Below, piece by piece: positions 54,643 through 63,942 of a DNA stretch of 64,000 nt. How positions within the stretch are numbered: position 1 is the first letter of the stretch; each line of letters starts with the position of its first letter. Made by a program: the position numbers and the translations under genes. The stretch spans positions 336,478 through 400,477 of the forward strand of contig JAJQEI010000037.1 in NCBI GenBank assembly GCA_021201755.1, read 5' to 3'. The notes under the pieces were generated by a model, which was not told where the DNA came from, ran no database searches, and saw only the letters and a program-made list of their open reading frames with translations. The DNA is from Ruminococcus sp. (lineage in GTDB: Bacteria; Bacillota; Clostridia; Oscillospirales; Ruminococcaceae).

Positions 54643-55311
54643 TCAGACGGAAACGACACGATATGTATCACCGTTTTGTTCGATGTTTACCGATGACCGA
54701 ATCTGTCGCAGCTTGTTTTGCAGGTAGGAAATATAGAGCAGTATGACGCCGTTATCTTTGTTGTCGTCCCAGAGCTTCTCTTGAATTTGTGCTGTGGAAA
54801 GAGGTGCTGTTCGATTTTTTAAAAATAGAGATAATAGTTGGCATTCCTTGCTGGAAAGGCGTAAGCTACCGACGTCAGATTTTAATTCAAGCGAATCGCA
54901 GTCCAGCGTAATATTTCCCACGCTTTGCGTTTGAACTCGATAGCATGTCGAGCGGCGAATCATGGCTTGGAGTCTTGCAACCAATTCAGCAGCAGCAAAT
55001 GGTTTTCCCAAATAATCATCTGCACCGCAAGATAGTCCATTGATGCGGTCTTCTACCTGTGTTTTTGCAGTTAGGAGCATTACCAGCGTAAAATTGCCGG
55101 CATCTCGTATTTGTTGTAAGACTAAAACACCGTCTTGCTTTGGCATCATAATGTCAAGAACAGCGGCATCGTACTCTTGCGATTGCAAATGTTCCAGTGC
55201 TTCTGCCCCGTCATAGACTGGATCAACTGTAAATCCTTCTATCTTTAAAATTTCTGTAATTGCCATAGAAAGGCTTTTTTCGTCTTCCGCATACAATATT
55301 TTCATGTTCAT
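54643..55311 (-). CDS. OmpR/PhoB-family response regulator
   Basis: This is a 222-residue two-domain regulator. The receiver domain begins MKILYAEDEKSLSMAI, with the phospho-acceptor Asp in AAVLDIMMPKQDG (near residue 53), then MLLTAKT and the K of LGKPFAAAEL. The C-terminal winged helix (about 130-222) has LRLSSKECQLLSLFL and IQEKLWDDN. The ATG follows ACAGGAGG. It lies 14 nt after the (p)ppGpp synthetase gene and 18 nt before the kinase gene, so the three are probably one transcript. Confidence 0.93.
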   Translation of the reverse strand: MNMKILYAEDEKSLSMAITEILKIEGFTVDPVYDGAEALEHLQSQEYDAAVLDIMMPKQDGVLVLQQIRDAGNFTLVMLLTAKTQVEDRINGLSCGADDYLGKPFAAAELVARLQAMIRRSTCYRVQTQSVGNITLDCDSLELKSDVGSLRLSSKECQLLSLFLKNRTAPLSTAQIQEKLWDDNKDNGVILLYISYLQNKLRQIRSSVNIEQNGDTYRVVSV

Positions 55312-55325
55312 AGAAATTCCTCCTG

Positions 55326-55934
55326 TTATTTCCGAATCATTTCCCGAATGGTCTGTAAAGTTAAATCAGTCGATGCCATTTCTTCTGCACAGCGTAGTAA
55401 TTCTGACTCAATCAATGCCGTATCTTGAATATTCTTCTTATAGCGCATTTGGTGCTCTAAACTTGCCCAGCAATCCATTGCAATGGTGCGTAATTGAATT
55501 TCTCCACGAATAAAAGGAATTTCAGCGTTGTCGAACGGTAAGCGTACGATTACATGGAGACTGCGATAACCATTTGGTTTCGGCATAGCGATATAATCTT
55601 TGTTTTTCACAATTTTCCAACATTTTGCCTGCTTCATCTTTTCTAAAACGGCATAAACATCGCCCACAAAGTGCGTGACGACTCGTATGCCGATGGTGTC
55701 AGAAAGTTTCGTTAGTGCTGTCTCCGGCATTTCGGGTAGCCATTTCTTTTTTAGTTTTCCACGCATACTTTCTGCACTTTTGATGCGACTGTTCAGATGC
55801 TCCGCAGGTGTTGCACCGTCTTCCTCTTGAGGAATCCGCCCGAGTTCCTGTATCAGTTCGTCCAACATATTTTGCAGTACCGTTTGCAGTGGCTCTGCAT
55901 ATACACCATAAAAATTTTTGTCTTCCTGTTTCAT
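55326..55934 (-). CDS. Small (p)ppGpp synthetase (RelA/SpoT domain only)
   Basis: The start is ATG 55934 (MKQEDKNFYGVYAEP) with AAAGGAG upstream; an earlier in-frame start runs through the promoter region. The 202-residue protein has only the synthetase domain: SRIKSAESMRGKLKKK, DTIGIRVVTHFVGDVY, the MPKPNGYRSLH motif (ATP/GDP site, about 128) and EIQLRTIAMDCWASLEHQMRYK. It lacks hydrolase, TGS and ACT domains, so it is a YjbM/YwaC-type alarmone synthetase. Co-location with a two-component system suggests stress-linked control. A TGC-TATAAT extended -10 lies about 45 nt upstream (near 55980-55988, minus strand), but no good -35 is visible. Confidence 0.9.
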   Translation of the reverse strand: MKQEDKNFYGVYAEPLQTVLQNMLDELIQELGRIPQEEDGATPAEHLNSRIKSAESMRGKLKKKWLPEMPETALTKLSDTIGIRVVTHFVGDVYAVLEKMKQAKCWKIVKNKDYIAMPKPNGYRSLHVIVRLPFDNAEIPFIRGEIQLRTIAMDCWASLEHQMRYKKNIQDTALIESELLRCAEEMASTDLTLQTIREMIRK

Positions 55935-56274
55935 GCCTCGTACACTCCTTTTGGTGCGATTATTTTTTATTGTACCTTCATTATAGCATGGCAATGTGTA
56001 AATAACATTAAAATTTAAGCTATTTTTTCTGATTTTTTTGTGTGAAATCCTCAAGTATTTTGTAGATGTTTTCGAAAGGCGAGATGGATGAAACGAAAGT
56101 GAAGAGTTCTTTGAAAATTCTTCTCACTTTGATACTGTGTGACGTTTTGATGTATGATTCGATATTATCACTTAATTTTCATCAAACTTTCATCTTTTTT
56201 CACATTAGTTGTATAAAATGATTTTGTATTCAGCTGATTTTGTGCAGATTGTACAGGATTGGCGAAAAAGCGAG

Positions 56275-56739
56275 ATGAGGAATATGACAATCGATGAAGC
56301 AGCAAAAAAGTGGTGTGTTACAACGGGAAAAGTAATAGATTACATCTGTAAAGGCTATATTCTCGGTATTTCATGCAGAGAGGATAAACTTGTGATACCA
56401 GACATTTCAACACCTGCAACAAGAGGAAACGCGAAAAGCACAAATGTTGAAGCTGTTTTCAAAAAAATTCTGTCTGTCTGTAACAGGATGGAATACACCA
56501 ACGCAGCTATTCTTGGGATAACCGGCGAGCAATTTGAATATTGCATGAATGAGTTAGAAAAGCATGATTACATTCAAAAAAACAATCCATCCGCCGATTT
56601 TCGCAGTAATTTGTACTGGAGCATTACGCTTACGGGTGTAGAAATGCTCTCGAAAAGGAAGTTCTCACTTCAGGGAATTACGATTAACAACCCAGTAGGT
56701 ATTCAGAATACTGCAAAAATTGGTTTGGCAAATTTTTGA
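56275..56739 (+). CDS. HTH-containing protein of unknown function
   Basis: This protein of about 154 residues is open upstream to 56209, but the start is placed at 56275 (or ATG 56284, with AGGA close upstream). The N-terminal 45 residues (MTIDEAAKKWCVTTGKVIDYICKGYILG) look like a MerR/excisionase-type winged helix. The second half (NAAILGITGEQFEYCMNELEKHDYIQ) resembles another helix-turn-helix wing. I do not recognise the family. The gap upstream (56000-56274) holds a possible hairpin (AAGTGAAGA / TCTTCTCACTT, near 56097-56131) and a TATAAA-like -10 near 56212. Confidence 0.6.
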   Translation: MRNMTIDEAAKKWCVTTGKVIDYICKGYILGISCREDKLVIPDISTPATRGNAKSTNVEAVFKKILSVCNRMEYTNAAILGITGEQFEYCMNELEKHDYIQKNNPSADFRSNLYWSITLTGVEMLSKRKFSLQGITINNPVGIQNTAKIGLANF

Positions 56740-56773
56740 TTAATTACTTGATTGAATTATTGAAAGGAAAATA

Positions 56774-57598
56774 ATGATGAGTGAAAATGTAATTTGTCGG
56801 GCGAAATTAGAAGCTGCACAACACAAAAAGGGAACGAGAATCGGATTAATTCTCTTTGTGATAATCGCTGTAATAGGACTTATCTTTGCGAATGTAATTT
56901 GTGATGGTGAGGTCGAGTTTTCTTATTACGTTACAGAGTACAATCGATCCGGACATTTTTTTGCCACTTACGCTGAAACTTTGACTGATATATGTACAGA
57001 AGACCACGAATATGAAAGTCGTTTTGGATATGTCGTTCACTATGATGCTGGGGATGTAATAGAAGTAGAAAAACGAGATACTGACTGGTTTCTGTTTTGG
57101 CTTTCTACTCTTGTAGAAATAGGCGTTTTTCTGGTTTTACTATCTCCCAAAATGATTGCTCTGATTGGCAAGTTCATCTCCTCACGTTGCTCCCTGACTC
57201 TCGAAGAAGGGCAAATTAAAGGACAGCTGAAAGCCCTATTCGGCAAAAAGAGCCTGCAACTTCCTCTCGACCACTTGGACAACGTCATGATTTCCCACGG
57301 ACTAATGGATAAACTCCGTGGCGGCAAGACACTTCTCATTAACTCCAACCGTAGTCTTATCAAATTCCACTACGTCCAAAACGCCGACGAATTTGCCCGA
57401 GTTGCCATGGAAAAAATCGAAGAGGTTAAGAAAAAGACCTTCCACAATCCTGCGCCTGCGCCAACAGCTGCACCTACACAGTCAACCGGAAACGATACCA
57501 TGGAAAAGCTAAATTCCCTCAAGAAAATGCTAGAAAACGGTTTGATTACGCCAGATGAATACGCTGAAAAACGGAAAGAAATTCTGGGGAAATTATAA
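56774..57598 (+). CDS. Membrane protein with PH-like and SHOCT domains
   Basis: This is a 274-residue protein. Two hydrophobic helices (about 23-42 and 108-125) flank an acidic extracytoplasmic loop. A soluble PH-like beta domain follows (about 135-215, LTLEEGQIKGQL...KSLQLPLDHLDNV). A Pro/Ala/Thr linker and a terminal SHOCT motif (EKLNSLKKMLENGLITPDEYAEKRKEIL, about 242-273) end the protein. SHOCT segments are short oligomerisation motifs of unknown precise role. The start is ATG 56774 or the next codon, after AAAGGA. It lies 34 nt after the HTH gene and before a strong terminator. Confidence 0.78.
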   Translation: MMSENVICRAKLEAAQHKKGTRIGLILFVIIAVIGLIFANVICDGEVEFSYYVTEYNRSGHFFATYAETLTDICTEDHEYESRFGYVVHYDAGDVIEVEKRDTDWFLFWLSTLVEIGVFLVLLSPKMIALIGKFISSRCSLTLEEGQIKGQLKALFGKKSLQLPLDHLDNVMISHGLMDKLRGGKTLLINSNRSLIKFHYVQNADEFARVAMEKIEEVKKKTFHNPAPAPTAAPTQSTGNDTMEKLNSLKKMLENGLITPDEYAEKRKEILGKL

Positions 57599-57643
57599 TC
57601 AAATAAAGTGACACTTTTTCGCCTAAAATATGATATAATGAAA

Positions 57644-57686
57644 AAACGCTGTTGTACCAGTTAAAAGATACAACGGCGTTTTTTAT
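57644..57686 (+). terminator. Terminator after the SHOCT gene
   Basis: AACGCTGTTGTA and TACAACGGCGTT form a 12-bp stem with a 12-nt loop, followed by TTTTTATT. Confidence 0.88.
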
Positions 57687-57742
57687 TATACGAGAATCAT
57701 TATAAATTTTTTTGATTATTTCTTCAAATGTGCCAAAATCAA

Positions 57743-57771
57743 TTGACATTTTTCGTGGAATCCTGTATAAT
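57743..57771 (+). promoter_or_regulatory. Sigma-A promoter of the GH9 cellulase
   Basis: TTGACA (57743-57748), a 17-nt spacer and TATAAT (57766-57771). The leader is about 38 nt. Confidence 0.88.
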
Positions 57772-57819
57772 AAAAATATATACTTATCGTATGTCCATTT
57801 TCAAAGGAGGATATTGTCT

Positions 57820-60414
57820 ATGAAACACCATTTCCATTTGTTCCGACGCCTTACGGCACTCGCTTTAGGCACGGCTGTACTTGCCAGCAGCTTGACAACT
57901 AGCGCATGGACAGCTTCTGCGGAGGTTGCCGAAAACGATACGGATAATTTTGCAAAAGCCTTGCAATATTCCATGTATTTTTATGATGCCAATATGTGTG
58001 GTACGGAGGTGTCTGAAAACACACGCTTGAGTTGGCGTGGCGATTGTCATACTTATGATTCTCAGGTGGAGATGAATTCTACCGCCACGAACTTGAGTGA
58101 AGAATTCTTGACGGAATATGCAGACATTCTCGATCCAGACGGAGACGGCTATATTGACGTGTCCGGCGGCTTTCACGATGCCGGAGATCATGTAAAATTT
58201 GGTATGCCGGAAAACTATTCTGCAGCAACGCTAGGTTGGGGCTACTATGAATTCCGTGATGCCTATGTTACCACAGGACAGGATGATCACATTGAAACCA
58301 TTTTACGCTATTTTAATGACTATCTCATGAAGTGTACGTTCCGTGATGAAGATGGCACGGTAATTGCGCATTGCTATCAGGTCGGCGATGGCGATATTGA
58401 CCACGCTTATTGGAATTCGCCGGAACTTGACGAAATGGAAAGACTAGCGTATTTCTTGACAGCAGAAAAGCCACAGACCGATTATGTCGTTTCGGCGGCG
58501 GCTTCGCTGATAGTGAATTATTTGAATTTCAAGGATACCGATCCGGAATATGCTGCACAATCGTTGGATTATGCAATAGCTTTGTTTGATTTTGCGGAAT
58601 CCAACGAAAAGGAACTTTCTGACAATGCGGATGGACCGAAAACGTACTATTATTCGCAAAAGTGGGAAGATGACTACGTCTGGGCGGCAGCTTGGTTATA
58701 TAAGGCAACAGAGGATATCACTTACCTAGAACTGGCGATGCCCTATGTGGATTATTATGCACCGAGTGGTTGGGCATACTGCTGGAATGATGTCTGGAGC
58801 GGTGCGATTACGCTTTTAGGTGAAATCGACCTAGAATATCCGGAATTGGATTTGCAGAATATGTACCGAGACGCACAGGGAAAGACAGAATATGAGGACG
58901 CCGATTTCTGGTTACAAATTGAAAAAGCAATCGGTGTTTGGATGAACAACTACACCACGCCAGGAGGTTATGCGTTCCTAAACACTTGGGGTAGTGCACG
59001 ATATAATACAGCAATGCAGTTTGTTACGCTGATTTATGACAAGTATAAGAATGACGGACAGCCCTCTGAATACAGCGATTGGGCAAAAGGACAGATGGAA
59101 TATCTCTTAGGTGACAATCCGCTGGATCGTTGCTATGTGGTTGGTTATAACGAAAATTCCGTGAAATATCCGCATCACCGTGCGGCTTCGGGATTGTCCT
59201 CGGCGGAAGATACCGGGGAACAGCGTCATGTGCTGTATGGCGCATTGGTTGGCGGACCTGATGGAGAGGATAACCATAACGATAGCACCAATGACTATAT
59301 TTATAATGAAGTCACCATCGACTATAATGCTGCTTTTGTAGGGGCTTGTGCAGGTCTTTACACGTTCTATGGCGATGATACCATGGAAATTACGGAAGAT
59401 TTTCCACCGGCAGAGGAGGATAATGATTCCAGCGGTAACGATTATTGGGTATCGGCTTATGCGGTAGATGATGTGCAAACAAGTGGTGCGGGCGTTACCA
59501 AAATTGCAATGCTAGTTTATACCAACTCCCTTGATGGCAAAACAGACTTATCCATTCGCTATTATTTTAGCGTAGAAGAAATGTCGGATACAAGTAACAT
59601 CAGTCTTGTTACAGGCAATGAGTTGTATGACCAGGCGGCTGTAGAGGCATCGCCGGCAGATGGCGTGATTTCCGGTCCGTATCAATATGATGCTTCGTAT
59701 GATCCCAATATTTATTATATAGAAATTTCTTTTGATGGTTATAAAATTGCCAATTCCAATAAAAAGTATCAGTTTACAGTAGGACTATATTATGGTGACA
59801 ATTGGGATCCAAGTAACGACTGGAGTTATCAGGATATTACAAAGTGTACGGACACCTATCAGGATGGTTCCGAAACACGAACGGATTATATTTGTGTGTA
59901 TTCAGATGGTGTGCTTGTAGGCGGCATTGAACCGAATGGCAGTACACCTGCGGTAGAAGATGATACGGATACAACGATAACAGTAGAAGAAACAACAACG
60001 ACGACATCTACCACGACTTCTGAGACGACGACAACGGAGTCTGTTATCTCAACGGAAGATACAACAGAAACATCTTCTGAGGTAACTACAGAGTCGACGA
60101 TAGAGTCCACAGAAACTATGACAGAAACTACAACTACGACGACAATTGCAACAGATTCTTCTGATACAGAAACGAATACAACAGAATCGAGTACTGTACA
60201 AAATGCCAGTATGTATGGTGACGTCAACTTAGATGGTTCAATTACTTTAGTGGATTTGATTCTTCTTAACAAGGCGAATGCTAGCATGGTGGAATTGAAT
60301 GCGGAAGCTATTTTGAATGCAGATTGCAATTTGGACAATGGCGTAGATGCAAGCGATGCATTGTTGTTGATGCGCTTTTTAGTACAGCTTGTAGATAGTC
60401 TTGGTATATCGTAA
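57820..60414 (+). CDS. Cellulosomal GH9 endoglucanase with CBM3-like module and type I dockerin
   Basis: This is a secreted 864-residue cellulase. The start at 57820 follows AAAGGAGG and opens a signal peptide (basic, then LTALALGTAVLASSLTTSAWTASA). The GH9 domain (about 35-510) has the catalytic-base region GGFHDAGDHVKFGMP, GWAYCWNDVW, PHHRAASG (substrate His) and the acid NEVTIDYNAAF. A CBM3c-like module follows (about 535-700), then a Thr/Glu/Ser-rich linker (about 710-800). The C-terminal dockerin (about 803-862) has two calcium-binding repeats (DVNLDGSITLVDLILL and DCNLDNGVDASDALLLM). The dockerin should plug the enzyme into a cellulosome scaffoldin, which is not in this window. GH9-CBM3c enzymes are usually processive endoglucanases. 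Confidence 0.95.
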   Translation: MKHHFHLFRRLTALALGTAVLASSLTTSAWTASAEVAENDTDNFAKALQYSMYFYDANMCGTEVSENTRLSWRGDCHTYDSQVEMNSTATNLSEEFLTEYADILDPDGDGYIDVSGGFHDAGDHVKFGMPENYSAATLGWGYYEFRDAYVTTGQDDHIETILRYFNDYLMKCTFRDEDGTVIAHCYQVGDGDIDHAYWNSPELDEMERLAYFLTAEKPQTDYVVSAAASLIVNYLNFKDTDPEYAAQSLDYAIALFDFAESNEKELSDNADGPKTYYYSQKWEDDYVWAAAWLYKATEDITYLELAMPYVDYYAPSGWAYCWNDVWSGAITLLGEIDLEYPELDLQNMYRDAQGKTEYEDADFWLQIEKAIGVWMNNYTTPGGYAFLNTWGSARYNTAMQFVTLIYDKYKNDGQPSEYSDWAKGQMEYLLGDNPLDRCYVVGYNENSVKYPHHRAASGLSSAEDTGEQRHVLYGALVGGPDGEDNHNDSTNDYIYNEVTIDYNAAFVGACAGLYTFYGDDTMEITEDFPPAEEDNDSSGNDYWVSAYAVDDVQTSGAGVTKIAMLVYTNSLDGKTDLSIRYYFSVEEMSDTSNISLVTGNELYDQAAVEASPADGVISGPYQYDASYDPNIYYIEISFDGYKIANSNKKYQFTVGLYYGDNWDPSNDWSYQDITKCTDTYQDGSETRTDYICVYSDGVLVGGIEPNGSTPAVEDDTDTTITVEETTTTTSTTTSETTTTESVISTEDTTETSSEVTTESTIESTETMTETTTTTTIATDSSDTETNTTESSTVQNASMYGDVNLDGSITLVDLILLNKANASMVELNAEAILNADCNLDNGVDASDALLLMRFLVQLVDSLGIS

Positions 60415-60444
60415 CGTAAAAACGAGTGGAATTGAGGTGGCTCT

Positions 60445-62037
60445 ATGAAAATGACATTTATTGGTGCAACCCATGAGGTGACAGACAGCTGCACTTATTT
60501 GGAGACTTGTGGAAGGCGGATATTGATTGATTTTGGCATGGAGCAAGGAAAAGATACTTATGAGAACGTGAAAATCCCCTGTGCTCCGTCAAAAATTGAT
60601 TATGTACTTTTGACGCACGCACATATCGACCATTCCGGACTTTTACCGTTGCTTTATGCTGGCGGGTTTTCTGGTGAAATTCATGCTACTGCAGCAACGG
60701 CAAATCTCTGCGAAATCATGCTGCAGGATAGTGCACACATTCAAGAATTTGAAGCGGAGTGGCGCAGTCGAAAAGCACAACGACGTGGAGAACCAGCATA
60801 CGAACCATTATATACCATGGAAGAGGCTGTAGGCACGTTGAAGTTGTTTCGTCCGCACGCCTATGGCGAATGGTTTTCTCTGTTTTAGGGCGTAGAGGTT
60901 TGTTTCTACGATGCAGGTCATTTGCTTGGCTCATCTAGTATTGCACTGTGGTTAACAGAAAACGATATTTCCAAAAAGCTTGTTTTTTCTGGAGACATTG
61001 GTAATTTGAATCAACCGCTTATTCGAGATCCACAAGTGCCAAATGTGGCGGATTATGTGATTATGGAATCCACGTATGGTAATCGATTACATGAAAAGCC
61101 AAAGGGCTATATTGCGGGATTAGTACAAGTTTTGCGCAATACTTTTTCTCGTGGAGGGAATGTGATAATTCCTGCCTTTGCAGTGGGACGAACACAGGAA
61201 ATGTTGTATTATTTCAAGCAAATAAAGGATCAGCATCTATTGCCGGAGTATGAGAACTTTCCCGTTTATATGGATAGTTCTCTTGCTATTGAGGCAACGG
61301 AAATCTTTATGAAAAACAAAGAGAGTTGTTTCGACGAAGAGGCACTTTCTTATGTGCATCAAGGAGAAAATCCCATTGGTGTTTCTGGATTAATACACGC
61401 TGTCACAAGCGACGAATCTAAGACAATTAACAATGACAATCGTCCGAAAGTGATTCTTTCTGCCAGTGGTATGTGTGATGCTGGACGAATTAAGCATCAC
61501 TTAAAGCATAATCTTTGGAAGTCAGAAAATATAATTCTTTTTGTAGGTTATCAGGCGGAGGGCTCGCTGGGTCGTAAACTTATTAGTGGTACAAAACGGG
61601 TTACTTTGTTTGGCGAAGAGGTACAGGTCAATGCACAAATTGTAGAGCTTCCTGGTATGAGTGGTCATGCTGACCAAAAGAGCTTGCTCCATTGGGTGCA
61701 GCAAATAAAAGGTGTTCAAAAGGTATTTATAGTACATGGGGCAGCACAGACCGTAGACATTTTTCGAGACAAGCTTTGGTATGATTTGGGACTTGATGCA
61801 TATGCCCCTTACAGTGGTGCAGAGTTCGATGTTTCCACGGGAAGAATTACCTATGATGCAGAACCTCAACTGAGTCAAGCGAAACCAAAACGAAATAGTA
61901 TGATCTATAATCGTTTGACACAAACGTTAGAGCGAATGACAGCCATGATTCAGGACAGCCGTGGACTCTCTAATAAAGAGTTGGCAAAAATGGCGGATCA
62001 ACTCAATGAACTTTGCGCTAAGTGGGAACGGAGGTAA
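60445..62037 (+). pseudogene. Beta-CASP metallo-beta-lactamase RNase-like protein, interrupted by in-frame TAG
   Basis: The full frame is 530 codons, the normal size for the MBL/beta-CASP (YSH1-like) exonuclease-type family acting on RNA. The start follows GAGGTGG. Metal ligands are THAHIDHSG (about 56-61). The beta-CASP part has MESTYGNR, VGRTQEML, SASGMCDAGRIKHHLKHNLW, GYQAEGSLGRKL and MSGHADQKSLLHW. TAG at 60886-60888 follows GEWFSLF; the frame then continues GVEVCFYDAGHLLGSSSI, which includes a conserved metal-binding His. A GAG to TAG change fits. If the stop is real, an inactive 147-residue fragment remains. It lies 30 nt after the cellulase. Confidence 0.87.
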
Positions 62038-62049
62038 GCAGAATACGGA

Positions 62050-62586
62050 ATGCAGAATATTTATGAAAATACTACACATATTACGAAAGCAGGTCTTACT
62101 GCAATTTTACGTATTAAACGTCGTCGACAGTTTCTGATTTATCGAATGTGTAGCATTTGCTTTTCCGCTCCGTTTTTGGCAAGACTTTTGTTTGCTTTGG
62201 TGATGTCCTTGATTGGACGAGCAGAAGAAGTATCTATTCGTTGGACGGATATATTATTTGGATTGATGCTGCTCATAGGTATCTGGCTTTGGCAAGTGCC
62301 GAAACAACAAGTAAAAAATTCTGTAGAGCGAATGAAAGATCAAATGGATTTAAATGCTGTGAACCAATATACGTTTTTTCCAGATCATATACAAATGTTG
62401 ACTACATCGTCACTAGAAAAGTTTGAACTGGATTATGAAAACTTGACATGGGTACAAAGTGACTCTCGGTGGATCGTGTTATATTTTGTAGATATGAATT
62501 TCACAATGCTTGTGGATCGAAATGGCTTTACAAAAGGAAGTTCGGAAGATTGTTTGACTTTTTTACGGCGAAAAATTGGCAGGTAG
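62050..62586 (+). CDS. YcxB-like membrane protein
   Basis: This 178-residue protein has two hydrophobic helices (about 34-56 and 68-84) in the first half, followed by a soluble domain (NQYTFFPDHIQMLTTSSLEKFELDYENLTWVQ...RKIGR). This layout resembles YcxB-like proteins of Firmicutes, whose function is unknown. The domain call is from general resemblance. It lies 12 nt after the beta-CASP gene and may be co-transcribed. Confidence 0.65.
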   Translation: MQNIYENTTHITKAGLTAILRIKRRRQFLIYRMCSICFSAPFLARLLFALVMSLIGRAEEVSIRWTDILFGLMLLIGIWLWQVPKQQVKNSVERMKDQMDLNAVNQYTFFPDHIQMLTTSSLEKFELDYENLTWVQSDSRWIVLYFVDMNFTMLVDRNGFTKGSSEDCLTFLRRKIGR

Positions 62587-62662
62587 ATGGAAGAAAGTAA
62601 TTGGAGGTATAAAATATTGTTATTTTTATATTTGCTTTTATTTGCTTTAACTGGAATTTAAC

Positions 62663-62691
62663 TTGACATGATTTTGGAGAACTGTTATAAT
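62663..62691 (+). promoter_or_regulatory. Sigma-A promoter of pfkA
   Basis: TTGACA (62663-62668), a 17-nt spacer and TATAAT (62686-62691). Confidence 0.88.
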
Positions 62692-62757
62692 GAGAAACGA
62701 ATCGAAGTTTGAAAGGGCACAAAATTACCCAAATTGAATTGATAGGAGGACGAACAC

Positions 62758-63840
62758 ATGAAGCGAAGAATTGGAATTTTAACCAGCGGTGGGGATTGTC
62801 CCGGATTAAACGCTACAATTCGTGGCGTTGCAAAAGCTTGTTATGAAATGCTAGGAACGGATAATGTGGAAATAGTCGGAATTTCTGATGGTTATTATGG
62901 ACTGATTCATAATATCTGCAAGGAAATGAAACCAGATGATTTTTCCGGTATTTTGACAGTAGGTGGCACGATTTTGGGTACCAAGCGCCAGCCGTTTAAA
63001 ATGATGAAAGTAATCGGTGACGATAACGTGGACAAGGTCAAGAATATGAAAATGACATATTATGATCAGAAGTTGGATTGCCTTTTAACTTTAGGTGGAA
63101 ACGGTACGCATAAGACCACGAAATTGCTGGCAGACGAAGGACTGAATGTCATTGGCTTGCCGAAGACAATCGATAATGATATTTTTGGAACGGATGTTAC
63201 GTTTGGATTTCATACGGCGGTGGATATTGCTACAGATACATTGGATCGTTTGCATACAACTGCAAACAGTCATTCTCGGATTTTGCTTTGCGAAATCATG
63301 GGGAATAAAGCAGGCTGGTTGACATTAAATGCCGGAATTGCAGGCGGAGCGGATATTATCTTGATTCCAGAAATTCCTTATGATATTGACAAGGTCTGTG
63401 AATCCGTTTTGAAGCGAAGTCAGAACGGAAAGAATTTTTCTATTGTTGCAGTGGCAGAAGGTTGTTTTGATAAAGAGGAGGCAAAGTTAAAAAAGAAGGA
63501 GCGAATCAGATTATGGGAAGAAGCGGGCATAAAGACGGCGACCAATCGGATTGCATCACAAATTGAAACTAATACCGGATTAGAGGCACGTGTTTGTGTG
63601 CCGGGACATATGCTGCGAGGTGGAAGTCCAAGTGCATACGATCGCATTTTGGCAACTCAATTTGGTGTTTATGCGGCAAAATTGATCCGAGAAGAAAAAT
63701 ATGGTATGAGTGTAGCGAAGGTTGGCGGTGAGATTACTGCAAATCCGTTGGAGGAAATTGCCGGTAAAACGAAGTTTGTGACACCAGATGATCAATTGGT
63801 AATGACGGCACGTGACTTGGGAATTTCCTTTGGTGATTGA
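62758..63840 (+). CDS. pfkA: 6-phosphofructokinase
   Basis: This enzyme phosphorylates fructose 6-phosphate in glycolysis. The 360-residue protein begins MKRRIGILTSGGDCPGLNATIRG, then has LLTLGGNGTHKT, GLPKTIDNDIFGTDVTFGF (catalytic Asp in TIDND), IMGNKAGWL and RGGSPSAYDR. The residue that separates phosphate donors is Gly in GGNGT, while the PKTIDND Lys is present, the G/K combination usually found in ATP-using group III enzymes rather than the D/K pyrophosphate type. The donor therefore needs assay. It has its own promoter and terminator. An AGGAGG site precedes the ATG. Confidence 0.94.
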   Translation: MKRRIGILTSGGDCPGLNATIRGVAKACYEMLGTDNVEIVGISDGYYGLIHNICKEMKPDDFSGILTVGGTILGTKRQPFKMMKVIGDDNVDKVKNMKMTYYDQKLDCLLTLGGNGTHKTTKLLADEGLNVIGLPKTIDNDIFGTDVTFGFHTAVDIATDTLDRLHTTANSHSRILLCEIMGNKAGWLTLNAGIAGGADIILIPEIPYDIDKVCESVLKRSQNGKNFSIVAVAEGCFDKEEAKLKKKERIRLWEEAGIKTATNRIASQIETNTGLEARVCVPGHMLRGGSPSAYDRILATQFGVYAAKLIREEKYGMSVAKVGGEITANPLEEIAGKTKFVTPDDQLVMTARDLGISFGD

Positions 63841-63868
63841 TAGATTGCATTTTATATATTTTTGTATG

Positions 63869-63905
63869 AAAAGCTTCGGCAGGTTTTTCATGTCGAAGCT
63901 TTTGC
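63869..63905 (+). terminator. Terminator after pfkA
   Basis: AAAAGCTTCG and CGAAGCTTTT form a 10-bp stem with a 15-17 nt loop, 29 nt after the stop codon. Confidence 0.82.
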
Positions 63906-63942
63906 ATATCATGCTATGCTTTTGATTTTTAATTAAAAATGT

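Noticed and set aside
59886..60494. 202-codon Val/Ser-rich open frame antisense to the cellulase linker and dockerin
   Set aside because: The low-complexity Val/Ser composition is the reverse reading of the Thr/Glu linker.
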